Positions 1 to 7,105 of a DNA stretch of 7,463 nt are shown here, piece by piece. The translations under genes were made by a program, and so were the position numbers. Origin of the DNA: Pseudomonadota bacterium (GTDB taxonomy: Bacteria > Pseudomonadota > Gammaproteobacteria > Steroidobacterales > Steroidobacteraceae). The notes beneath the pieces are model-generated. The model did not search any database. It was not told the origin of the DNA and worked only from the letters and a program-made list of their open reading frames with translations. Location: the NCBI GenBank assembly GCA_021792815.1, contig JAJYTX010000114.1:1-7463 (forward strand), given 5' to 3'. Numbering within the stretch: the first letter of the stretch is position 1; every line of letters begins with the position of its first letter.

Positions 1-103
1 TGCGGAGCGTGAACTGGATCAGCGTTGGGCCCGCAATATGATGTTAAACAAGTGGCTGGAGTACTGCGCGGAGCGGGGACACCGCTTTTCGGCGAGCACC
101 TAG
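1..103 (+). CDS. C-terminal end of an unidentified protein (partial, truncated by the window edge)
   Basis: The reading frame starting at base 2 is open from the left edge to a TAG at 101-103 and gives 33 residues, ending in NKWLEYCAERGHRFSAST. The composition (tryptophans, tyrosine, amphipathic charge pattern) looks like a genuine protein C-terminus rather than chance. No catalytic motif is present in this fragment, so I cannot name the family; the GHRF ending loosely recalls the tail of some polysaccharide deacetylases, but that is too short to count as evidence. The gene lies on the same strand as the coiled-coil gene at 292 and could share its transcript. The same frame stays open beyond the amber codon until a TGA at 293-295, which overlaps the next start codon (see findings). 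Confidence 0.55.
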   Translation, partial: AERELDQRWARNMMLNKWLEYCAERGHRFSAST

Positions 104-115
104 CAGCCTGTCGGA

Positions 116-133
116 CGCGAGGGCGTCCTCGCG
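116..133 (+). other. Perfect 7-bp hairpin just after the upstream stop codon (possible terminator stem without T-tract)
   Basis: CGCGAGG at 116-122 and CCTCGCG at 127-133 are exact reverse complements around a four-base loop (GCGT). It begins 12 bases after the TAG of the upstream gene. No run of T follows (the next bases are AACGCGATT), so it does not meet the usual intrinsic terminator rule. It could instead be a transcript-stabilising 3' hairpin or chance in GC-rich DNA. Confidence 0.3.
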
Positions 134-291
134 AACGCGATTCCACCGGGCAGGATGTGGCGGTGGTGCCGCGCGCAAAGCGCGGACTCAGGCGGAACGA
201 TCGTGCACGGTGCCGATGCGTGGCGGCCGCGGCAGGCGAACCGGACGCCTACCGGCACCCAGCTGATGCGGGCGGCCTCTGCCGCACCCTC

Positions 292-1344
292 ATGAAGGCA
301 TTTCGACAGCTCGGATTTCTCAGGCTTGCCCTCGGGCAGCAGTCGACACCCGACGACCACCGGGTGATCGCGCTGTTTCGCAATCGGGCGGAGCTCAAAA
401 AGGCCTACGGGGATCTGCGGGAGGAGGTCGATCGGCTGAAGGATCGCCTCAAGCAGCAGGAGGGGGTGACGCGGCGAGTGCAGGAAACCCTGGATGCCCT
501 GGAAACCCGTCTCGGATCGAGCGAAACCGCCTATCCGGCGCTGGTGTTCTTTCAGCTGCGGCGTTTGTGGGTTTCCGGTCACGAGCACCTCGAGCGCTTC
601 GGCACGGAGCTCGCCGCCCAGCAGGAGGAGCGGGAGCGCCGGCAGCACCTGGCCGAGCACAATCGCCGGCAGTTTGCCCGGCGGCATGCCGCCGAGCAGC
701 GGTTGCGCCTCGCCGAGCAGCTGGCGGCCCACGAGCACGAGCGGCTGCTCGAGCTGCAGCGGCGTCACGCCGCGCTGCGGCGCTTGTGGCATTTCTTCAA
801 GCGCCGGGCGCTCGAGCCGGCGTTGGCGCATGCCCGGGCCGGGTCGGACGCCGCAGAGACCTCGGTCACCGCGGCTCGGCGGGTGCTGACGGACGTCGCT
901 GCCGAGCCGATTCCGGACTTTCCGGGCCTGTCTCTCGAGGGACGCCGCGCTATCAATCTCGCCGTCATCGCCTATGCCGAGCTGCTGTGCCTGAAGCTCG
1001 CGCCGATGCCGCTGCTCGTCATGCGCGCGCGCGAGGCCACCTGGCACCGGGAGGTGATCGATGTGTATGGCTCCCGGGAGGAGTGCGCGGCGCTGATGAG
1101 TCAGATCGAGCGCGCCGACGCGTTGCTGAGGCCTCATGCGAGGCTGAGTCAGGAGATCAGGCTGCGTACCGATCGCCTGCGGCCGCTGGTGCGCTATCGC
1201 GATCCGGAGCACGATGCCATCCCGCTGGCCGAGTTCCTGGCTTCGGACACCGACGCCGCGGTCACCGGGACCGGCCCCATGGCCGGTGTTCCGAACGTGC
1301 TGGCCGAGAACACCTGGGACATCCACGGAGTGTTGTTGACGTAG
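292..1344 (+). CDS. Coiled-coil protein of unknown function, about 350 residues
   Basis: I do not recognise this family. From the ATG at 292 the protein has 350 residues. It is rich in charged heptad-like sequence: a first coiled coil at about residues 33-74 (AELKKAYGDLREEVDRLKDR and on) and a longer, arginine/glutamate/histidine-rich one at about 98-165. A more globular helical part follows (about 205-315, containing the hydrophobic stretch INLAVIAYAELLCLKLAPMP), then a glycine/alanine-containing tail ending in TWDIHGVLLT. There is no signal peptide and no clear membrane segment, so a cytoplasmic structural or scaffold role is possible but is inference. The frame is open further upstream to a TTG at 25, but that part overlaps the preceding gene and does not look coding, so 292 is preferred. 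The start is not certain: no Shine-Dalgarno sequence is visible, and GTG at 220 is an alternative. It converges with prc. Confidence 0.7.
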   Translation: MKAFRQLGFLRLALGQQSTPDDHRVIALFRNRAELKKAYGDLREEVDRLKDRLKQQEGVTRRVQETLDALETRLGSSETAYPALVFFQLRRLWVSGHEHLERFGTELAAQQEERERRQHLAEHNRRQFARRHAAEQRLRLAEQLAAHEHERLLELQRRHAALRRLWHFFKRRALEPALAHARAGSDAAETSVTAARRVLTDVAAEPIPDFPGLSLEGRRAINLAVIAYAELLCLKLAPMPLLVMRAREATWHREVIDVYGSREECAALMSQIERADALLRPHARLSQEIRLRTDRLRPLVRYRDPEHDAIPLAEFLASDTDAAVTGTGPMAGVPNVLAENTWDIHGVLLT

Positions 1345-1418
1345 AGCCGTGGGAGCTCACCCACCCGCGGCCGTCCGCGCCAACGACGATCCGCTCTTCT
1401 CGGCGGGCCCCGCACGAT

Positions 1419-1442
1419 GCGGATGCCCACCGGCATGACCGC
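1419..1442. terminator. Bulged hairpin in the convergent gap after prc (candidate bidirectional terminator)
   Basis: The 98-base gap between the coiled-coil gene and prc contains GCGG-ATGCC-CACC-GGCAT-GA-CCGC. This is a nine-pair stem with a four-base loop and a two-base bulge, and it begins directly next to the prc stop codon. A second, weaker stem (GTGGG/CCCAC, 1349-1364) lies just after the stop of the coiled-coil gene. Neither has a downstream T-run on either strand. The position between convergent genes suits a terminator or 3' stabiliser, but the call rests on position and pairing only. Confidence 0.3.
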
Positions 1443-3590
1443 TCAGTGCGCCCGGGCCACGACTTTGGCGGTCTGGATCCGCGGCAGGGGTATGCCATCG
1501 AGACGGATCATATCGGCCATGATGTCCTCGGCCTGATCGAGCACGACATCGGGCAGATGGTCCTGGGGCCCGCCGATCTGGCTCGCATGCTTCAGCGGCG
1601 GCAGCCCGAGCGCAGCCCGCCGCTTGTTGTCGAGCGCGAGCAGTTCCTTGTCCTCGCGCGCACGTTCGCCGCGCCGGGTGGCGAGGTTCAGAGAGACCGT
1701 CTGCTTCGCCCGCATCGCGTCGATGTCGCGGATGTCTGCTGCCAGCCACTGGTAGTTGGGATCGCGGCGGGCGCGCGCCGCCTCGTCGGTCTCGAGCTGC
1801 GCCACGGGTGGAACCGCCGAGAGACCGGTGGCGAGCTGGAAGGGCACCCCGGCGATGCGGTCATACGGCAGGGATCTCGGCAGGACGCTCTCGCCGATCT
1901 GCTTGGGGTTGATGGATGAAGGCAGCACGATGTTCGGGATCACTCCACGGTGCTGGGTGCTTTGCCCGGTGATGCGGTAGAACTTGCCGATGGTCACGGT
2001 CAGTTGACCGTCGACCGGCCGGCGGCTCCAGCTGTCGAGGGGGATCAGGTTCTGTACCGTGCCCTTGCCGAAGGTGTTCTGGCCGATGATGAGTCCCCGG
2101 TGATAGTCCTGAATCGCGCCCGCGAAGATCTCCGAGGCCGAGGCGCTGTAGCGGTTGACGAGCACGGCGAGCGGGCCGGTGTAAGCGGGGTGCTTTTCCG
2201 GGTCGTCGAGCACTTCGATCTGCCCGCTGCGGTCGCGCAGCTGTACCACCGGACCGTGCTGGATGAACAGGCCCGTCAGCGCGGTCGCCTCGGGCAGATA
2301 TCCGCCGCCGTCGTCGCGCAGATCGAGGATCAGTCCGTCGATGTGCTGCTGCTCGAGCTTGCGCAGCAGTCTCAGCACATCGCGAGTCGTGCTGCGGTAA
2401 TTCGGGTCACCGGCATTTTCCGCGGCGACGTCCTCGTAGAAGCTCGGCACGGTGATCACGCCGATCCGGTAGATGCGGCCATCGCGATCGAGAGTCTTGA
2501 GCTTGCCCTGGGCCTCCTGGGCCTTGAGGGTGATCTTGTGGCGGACGAACTGCAGCACTTTCTCCTTGGCTCCGGGATGAGCCCCGGCAGGCAGGATCTG
2601 CAGCCGCACCGTCGTGCCGGCTTTGCCGCGAATGAGCTGCACCACGTCGCCGAGGCGCCATCCGACGACGTCGGTGATCGGGCCGCGATTGCCCTGCCCG
2701 ACGCCGGTGATGCGGTCCTGGGGTTTGAGCGTGCCGGCGACGGCCGCCGGTCCCCCGGGGATGATGTTCATCACGGTCACGTAGTTGTCGATGAGCTCCA
2801 GGGAGGCGCCGATGCCCTGGTAGTTGAGGCTCATCTGAATGCGGTATTCCTCGGAGCTGCGCGGCGAGAAATACGTCGTGTGCGGATCGTAGGTGAGTGC
2901 ATAGGCATTCATCACGTCCTCGAACACGTCCTCGGAGCTGATCTGCCCGACACTGTGGATCACAGCCTGATAACGCGCGCGCAGGATGCGTGCCGCCTGC
3001 GGCCAGGTCTTTCCGGCGAGGATGAGCGACAGCGCATCCGCCGTCACGCGTTTGCGCCACAACGCGTTCATCGCGGCCTGATCGGCCGGCCAGGGCGCGT
3101 GGTCGCGGTCGAAGTCGTACGTGGCATCCGTGTTGAAGTCGGGCTCTTTGTTGAGCAGGCTGATGGCGTACTCCATGCGCTCGCGGTTGCGTTCCTTGAA
3201 ACGCTGGAAGATCAGATACGCCGGGTCGAGCTTGCCCGCCTCGATCTGGCTGGCGAATGAATTGCGGTACACCGAGAGCTGCTGCACGTCGCTCGCGAGG
3301 AAATAGGCGTGTTCCGGGTCGAGAAAGTGCAGGTACCGGGCGAAAGCCAGCTGCGAGAAGTGCTGGTCGATCGGCAGCTGGCTGTACTGGGTTTCCTTCA
3401 GGATGCGGGTGACTTTGCGTGCGATGGCGCGCTGGTTCGAGGTCGGGGCAAGCGCCCCGGGCGGCAGGATGGAGGCGCTGGCCGGATTGCGCAGCAGGAT
3501 GATCGCCGCGCCGAGCACGAGCACGGAGGCGGTCACGGTGAGCCAACCGAGGGGATGGCGCAGAGGCTTGGTCATCTTCTGGGTGCTCAA
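1443..3590 (-). CDS. prc: Carboxy-terminal (tail-specific) processing protease Prc/Tsp, family S41
   Basis: This periplasmic serine protease, 715 residues (E. coli Prc precursor is 682), cleaves proteins with non-polar C-termini and in E. coli trims peptidoglycan hydrolases and penicillin-binding protein 3. A basic N-terminus is followed by a hydrophobic segment at about 14-33 with ASAS after it, giving a signal peptide or anchor. Then come the Tsp N-terminal domain (about 45-250), a PDZ domain (about 255-345, YQGIGASLEL and IIPGGPAA), the S41 catalytic domain (about 372-560) and the basic Prc-type C-terminal domain (DUF3340 type, to the end). The catalytic Ser-Lys dyad is intact: Ser484 in NRYSASASEIFAGAIQDY, Lys509 in FGKGTVQ, plus Asp495, equivalent to mature E. 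coli Ser430, Lys455 and Asp441. The start is TTG at 3590, favoured by AGGA five bases upstream; ATG at 3575 (710 residues) has no usable ribosome site. It lies 48 bases after a small membrane-protein gene, probably co-transcribed. Confidence 0.96.
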   Translation of the reverse strand: MSTQKMTKPLRHPLGWLTVTASVLVLGAAIILLRNPASASILPPGALAPTSNQRAIARKVTRILKETQYSQLPIDQHFSQLAFARYLHFLDPEHAYFLASDVQQLSVYRNSFASQIEAGKLDPAYLIFQRFKERNRERMEYAISLLNKEPDFNTDATYDFDRDHAPWPADQAAMNALWRKRVTADALSLILAGKTWPQAARILRARYQAVIHSVGQISSEDVFEDVMNAYALTYDPHTTYFSPRSSEEYRIQMSLNYQGIGASLELIDNYVTVMNIIPGGPAAVAGTLKPQDRITGVGQGNRGPITDVVGWRLGDVVQLIRGKAGTTVRLQILPAGAHPGAKEKVLQFVRHKITLKAQEAQGKLKTLDRDGRIYRIGVITVPSFYEDVAAENAGDPNYRSTTRDVLRLLRKLEQQHIDGLILDLRDDGGGYLPEATALTGLFIQHGPVVQLRDRSGQIEVLDDPEKHPAYTGPLAVLVNRYSASASEIFAGAIQDYHRGLIIGQNTFGKGTVQNLIPLDSWSRRPVDGQLTVTIGKFYRITGQSTQHRGVIPNIVLPSSINPKQIGESVLPRSLPYDRIAGVPFQLATGLSAVPPVAQLETDEAARARRDPNYQWLAADIRDIDAMRAKQTVSLNLATRRGERAREDKELLALDNKRRAALGLPPLKHASQIGGPQDHLPDVVLDQAEDIMADMIRLDGIPLPRIQTAKVVARAH

Positions 3591-3638
3591 GACTGTCCTG
3601 GGGGGTGGTTCAGATCGGATCCGGGGGACGCAAGGACG

Positions 3639-3923
3639 TCAGTCGCGGGGAAAACGCCGGACCAGCATCAGCCACAGCCGGACGGCGCACAGCAGCAGCA
3701 CAGGCCCCAGCGCGACGATCCAGTAGCCGGCAGAACCCCGCAACAGCCCCGAAAAATAGTCTGTCAATAGCACGAGAGGGCCGTAGCCGGGCCCGCTGTC
3801 GCCATGGGTATACGGCCCCAGGGTCCAGTGTCCCACGACCCAGATCAGCAAGGGCATGACCAGCAATCCGAATGCCAAGGCGCCGCCGAGCAGCAGCAGC
3901 TCTCGCCGGGTGCGGAACGAGGC
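3639..3923 (-). CDS. Small two-pass inner-membrane protein of unknown function, upstream of prc
   Basis: From the ATG at 3923 the product has 94 residues: a basic N-terminus (MASFRTRRE), a first membrane segment at about 9-28 (LLLLGGALAFGLLVMPLLIW), a glycine/tyrosine/proline-rich loop (HWTLGPYTHGDSGPGYGP), a second hydrophobic segment at about 68-88 (GYWIVALGPVLLLCAVRLWL), and a basic tail (VRRFPRD). The positive ends predict both termini in the cytoplasm and the loop in the periplasm. I do not recognise a named family. The start is ambiguous: ATGs at 3962 and 3959 would add 12-13 residues with no ribosome site, whereas 3923 is preceded closely by GGAG, and a weak promoter-like sequence would then give a leader of about 39 bases. 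It precedes prc on the same strand by 48 bases, so an envelope role linked to Prc is a reasonable guess from context only. Confidence 0.75.
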   Translation of the reverse strand, partial: ASFRTRRELLLLGGALAFGLLVMPLLIWVVGHWTLGPYTHGDSGPGYGPLVLLTDYFSGLLRGSAGYWIVALGPVLLLCAVRLWLMLVRRFPRD

Positions 3924-3969
3924 CATGGACTCCAGAGGCGAAACGGTGCGCGAACCCATCATAAAGACC

Positions 3970-3997
3970 AGTGTAGCCGATCCTGCCCGCCCCTGAA
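3970..3997 (-). promoter_or_regulatory. Weak promoter candidate for the membrane protein-prc pair
   Basis: Read on the minus strand, TACACT (3975-3970) resembles a -10 box (four of six matches to TATAAT). It is preceded after 16 bases by TTCAGG (3997-3992), which matches TTGACA at only three positions. Transcription would begin around 3962, giving either a leaderless message from the ATG at 3962 or a leader of about 39 bases for the start at 3923. The -35 match is poor, so the call is tentative. Confidence 0.25.
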
Positions 3998-4089
3998 TCA
4001 GAGACTTCCCTCCGATGCCGGCAGAGGCCCCGGCCCGAAAAGCGCCCTTCGGACAGCACTCCGAGCGTGCTCCGCAGACGTTCCGCAAT

Positions 4090-4110
4090 CCTGTGACACT
4101 GTGCGACAGG
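4090..4110. promoter_or_regulatory. Interrupted 21-bp palindrome, candidate operator of the dehydrogenase-aguB-ligase operon
   Basis: The site reads CCTGT-GA-CAC-T-GTG-CG-ACAGG. Eight of the ten base pairs flanking the central T are symmetric, so the arms CCTGT/ACAGG and the inner CAC/GTG form a two-turn dyad typical of a dimeric repressor or activator site. It lies in the divergent intergenic region, immediately 5' of the CATAAT box and the start of the plus-strand operon, so a bound protein would cover the promoter. The spacing does not fit LexA (CTGT-N8-ACAG). As RNA the tight centre would fold poorly, which argues for a DNA-binding site rather than a terminator. Which regulator binds is unknown, and no regulator gene is present in this window. 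Confidence 0.45.
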
Positions 4111-4116
4111 CATAAT
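4111..4116 (+). promoter_or_regulatory. CATAAT, candidate -10 box of the plus-strand operon
   Basis: CATAAT matches the sigma-70 -10 consensus at five of six positions and directly adjoins the palindrome. No good -35 hexamer is found 16-18 bases upstream (ATCCTG at 17 bases), so an activator or a leaderless arrangement would be needed. Transcription would start near 4122-4124, exactly at the second in-frame ATG (4124) of the dehydrogenase and after its first ATG (4115), which overlaps this box. Confidence 0.28.
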
Positions 4117-5093
4117 GGCACGCATGGCGAAAATCAAGGCAGCGGTGATCGGCGTCGGGTACCTGGGCCGTTTCCATGCGCAGAAATTTGCTCAGTCTGC
4201 CCAGTGCCGGCTCGTGGGTGTGGTGGACGCCCGGCGGGAAGCGTGCGAAGGGGTTGCCGCCGAGGTCGGCACGCGCGCCGTGCAGGACTATCGGTCGCTC
4301 CTCGGCGAGGTGGACGCGGTGAGCGTGGTCACGCCGACCGCGGCGCACTTTGCCATTGCCCGGGAGTTTCTGGCCGCCGGGGCGCACGTGCTGGTCGAAA
4401 AGCCGATCACCGAGACCCCGCGCGAGGCGCGCGAGCTGGTGGAGCTCGCGGCCCGGGGAGGCCGCATCCTTCAGGTCGGCCACCTGGAGCGGTTCAACTC
4501 GGCGATTCTCGCCGCCGAACCGTACCTGCATGCGCCGCGCTTCGTCGAATGCCACCGTCTGGCTCCCTACAGGGAGCGCGGAACCGACGTGAACGTGGTG
4601 CTGGATCTCATGATCCACGACATCGACCTGGTTCAGACCATCGTGGGAGCGCCGGTACTGACCATCGATGCGGTCGGCACCCCGGTGTTCTCCGAGGCCA
4701 TCGACATCGCCAACGCCCGTATCCGCTTCGCTAACGGCTGCGTGGTCAATGCCACGGCCAGCCGCGTCAGCCTCAAAACGGAGCGCAAGATGCGCATATT
4801 CGAGGATGATGCCTATCTGTCACTCGACCTGCAGCAGAAGATTCTGACCCTGATCCGCAAGCGCGAGGGCGGCGCGGAGCCCGGGGCACTGCCGGTCAGC
4901 ATCGAGGAGCGCAGTCTCGAGCAGGGCGATGCCCTCAAGGCCGAGATCGAGTCATTTCTCGAGTGCATCCGCACGGGACGGCCGCCGGTGGTAGGCGGCG
5001 AAGACGGCCTGATCGCCCTCGAGACCGCCATGCGGATCACCGAGCAGGTGAACGAATCGCTGGCCACCCGACGCCTCATGGAAAGCACACCCG

Positions 5094-5101
<8 letters not shown>
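4115..5101 (+). CDS. Gfo/Idh/MocA family NAD(P)-dependent oxidoreductase, possibly UDP-GlcNAc 3-dehydrogenase (GnnA)-like
   Basis: This is a 328-residue cytoplasmic dehydrogenase. The N-terminal Rossmann domain (about 5-125) shows the nucleotide-binding motif GVGYLG (13-18) and the family signature EKP (95-97) with the catalytic-type Lys96. The C-terminal substrate domain contains VGHLERFN (121-128) and DLMIHDIDL (164-172), with Asp164 and His168 in the usual catalytic positions. The GHLERFN and NVVLDLMIHDID motifs recall the subgroup often found beside lipid A genes, whose characterised member GnnA oxidises UDP-GlcNAc at C3 before amination. That assignment comes from memory of the family, and no aminotransferase (GnnB) or lpx gene is in the window. 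The first ATG (4115) has a weak AGG four bases upstream; the ATG at 4124 (325 residues, MAKIKAAVIG) is equally plausible and would fit a leaderless transcript. The stop overlaps the aguB start by 8 bases, so the two are translationally coupled. Confidence 0.9.
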
Positions 5102-6044
<943 letters not shown>

Positions 6045-6055
6045 GATCGGCCATC

Positions 6056-7084
6056 ATGAAGTCGCCGGATGGCTCCGGAAGCCGCATGAGGCGTGCGGAT
6101 GTGCGCGCGGGAACCGGCCCGGAAAACACTGTGCCGCGGTTCGCGGCGGGCCGCTGCGGTGACGAGCAGGCATCCGGGAGGCAGGCGCGGGCCCGAGTGG
6201 CGCTCGTCAGCGCCCGCGCGGCGCGCGGACTGGATGAAGACATGGCGCTGCTCGCCGCCGCGTTGAGCGCGCGTGGCCTGCAGCCGCAGATCGTCGAGTG
6301 GGACGATCCCGAAGTGATCTGGTCGGCGTATGAGCTGGCGTTGCTGCGCTCGACCTGGGACTACACGGAGCGCCTCGATGAGTTCCGGACGTGGCTGGCG
6401 AGCGTCGCACCGCAGACGCGGCTGCACAATCCGCAATCGCTGGCGCTGTGGAACACGGACAAGCATTATCTGCGCGAGCTGGCCGAGTTCGGCATCCCGA
6501 CGGTGCCGAGCGAGTTCATCGAGCCGGGCGAGGACCCGACAGGGGCCGTGGAGGCATTCCTGCGCCGTCACTCGTGCGCCGAGCTCGTCGTCAAGCCTGC
6601 CGTGGGAGCAGGCTCCCGCGGCGCGCTGCGGCTCGCGCGCAGTCGCGCCGCGCAAGCCGCTGCGCACGCCCAGGGACTGCTGTCGGCGGGGCGCAGCGTG
6701 CTGCTGCAGCCGTATCTTGCCGATGTCGATCGCAACGGCGAGACCGCCTTGGTGTATTTCGGGGGCCGTTTGAGCCATGCGATCCGCAAGGGTCCGTTGC
6801 TGCGCCCGGGCGAGGATCCCACCCGCGCGTTGTTCGCGCCGGAGCACATCACGCCCCGTACGCCCGAGCGAGCGCAGGAGCGGCTCGGAGCCACGGTGCT
6901 GGATGCGCTGGTGTGCATGGGGCGAGCCGCCGTGATGCCGCTGTACGCGCGAGTGGACTTGCTGCGTGATCCGCGAGGAACACCTGTCGTACTCGAGCTG
7001 GAGATTGCCGAGCCGTCGCTGTTTCTAGGCTTCGCCGAGGGCGCCGCCGCCCGGTTCGCGCTCGAGATCGCGCGGCTGCTGTAG
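6056..7084 (+). CDS. ATP-grasp ligase, DcsG / glutathione-synthetase-like, substrate unknown
   Basis: The ATP-grasp fold couples a carboxylate to an amine via an acyl phosphate. Numbering from the ATG at 6056 (342 residues), the conserved part begins at about residue 47 (RVALVSARA) and shows EWDDPEVIWS, LLRSTWDY, WNTDK (132-136), the nucleotide-binding VVKPAVGAGSRG (178-189, Lys180), LLQPYL, ETALVYFGG with HAIRKGPLL (229-249), YARVDL (297-302) and the metal-binding LELEIAEPSLFLGF (313-326, Glu314 and Glu316). This pattern belongs to the group that includes the D-cycloserine-forming ligase DcsG, but most members have no known substrate, and a cycloserine role is not implied. The start is uncertain: 6056 lies 11 bases after aguB; 6086, 6131 and GTG 6197 (295 residues, close to the family's usual size, with GGGAGG 15 bases upstream) are alternatives, and the first 47 residues look unstructured. 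It is the last gene of the operon and converges with the OpgG-type gene. Confidence 0.88.
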   Translation: MKSPDGSGSRMRRADVRAGTGPENTVPRFAAGRCGDEQASGRQARARVALVSARAARGLDEDMALLAAALSARGLQPQIVEWDDPEVIWSAYELALLRSTWDYTERLDEFRTWLASVAPQTRLHNPQSLALWNTDKHYLRELAEFGIPTVPSEFIEPGEDPTGAVEAFLRRHSCAELVVKPAVGAGSRGALRLARSRAAQAAAHAQGLLSAGRSVLLQPYLADVDRNGETALVYFGGRLSHAIRKGPLLRPGEDPTRALFAPEHITPRTPERAQERLGATVLDALVCMGRAAVMPLYARVDLLRDPRGTPVVLELEIAEPSLFLGFAEGAAARFALEIARLL

Positions 7085-7105
7085 TGGCGCCGCTCGGCGA
7101 CCCGC

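Noticed and set aside
100..1326. A 408-codon minus-strand open frame opposite the coiled-coil gene.
   Set aside because: The product is low-complexity, rich in Arg, Gln, Pro and Gly, with no domain, while the plus-strand frame gives regular heptad patterns. The direction is still less secure here than elsewhere, since neither product has a recognised family.
567..1919. A 450-codon plus-strand frame running from the coiled-coil gene into the prc region.
   Set aside because: It is Ala/Arg-rich, crosses the ends of two convergent genes and shows no motif; it is an out-of-frame shadow.
1950..3260. A 436-codon open frame on the plus strand opposite prc.
   Set aside because: It lies wholly antisense to a protease with intact domains and catalytic residues, and its translation has the Asp/Val/Gly/Arg-rich look of a complementary-strand shadow in GC-rich DNA.
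4092..4108. CRP/FNR-type site suggested by TGTGA.
   Set aside because: The second half reads GCGACA instead of TCACA, so only one half matches; the longer CCTGT/ACAGG dyad explains the symmetry better.
4091..4109. LexA (SOS) box at CTGT...ACAG.
   Set aside because: The half-sites are separated by 11 bases rather than the 8 required for the gammaproteobacterial LexA site, and the downstream genes are not SOS functions.
3610..4137. A 175-codon minus-strand frame overlapping the small membrane gene.
   Set aside because: The alternative frame has the membrane segments with charged flanks and the expected position upstream of prc, whereas this one is Arg/Ala-rich and runs through the divergent promoter region.
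6056..7084. D-cycloserine biosynthesis role for the ATP-grasp gene.
   Set aside because: Similarity to DcsG reflects a broad ligase family; none of the other cycloserine genes (for example a hydroxyurea-forming or O-ureidoserine-forming enzyme) is present.
7085..7105. Terminator between the ATP-grasp gene and the OpgG-type gene.
   Set aside because: Only a four-pair stem (CGCC/GGCG) with no T-run is visible in the short gap; not enough to call.
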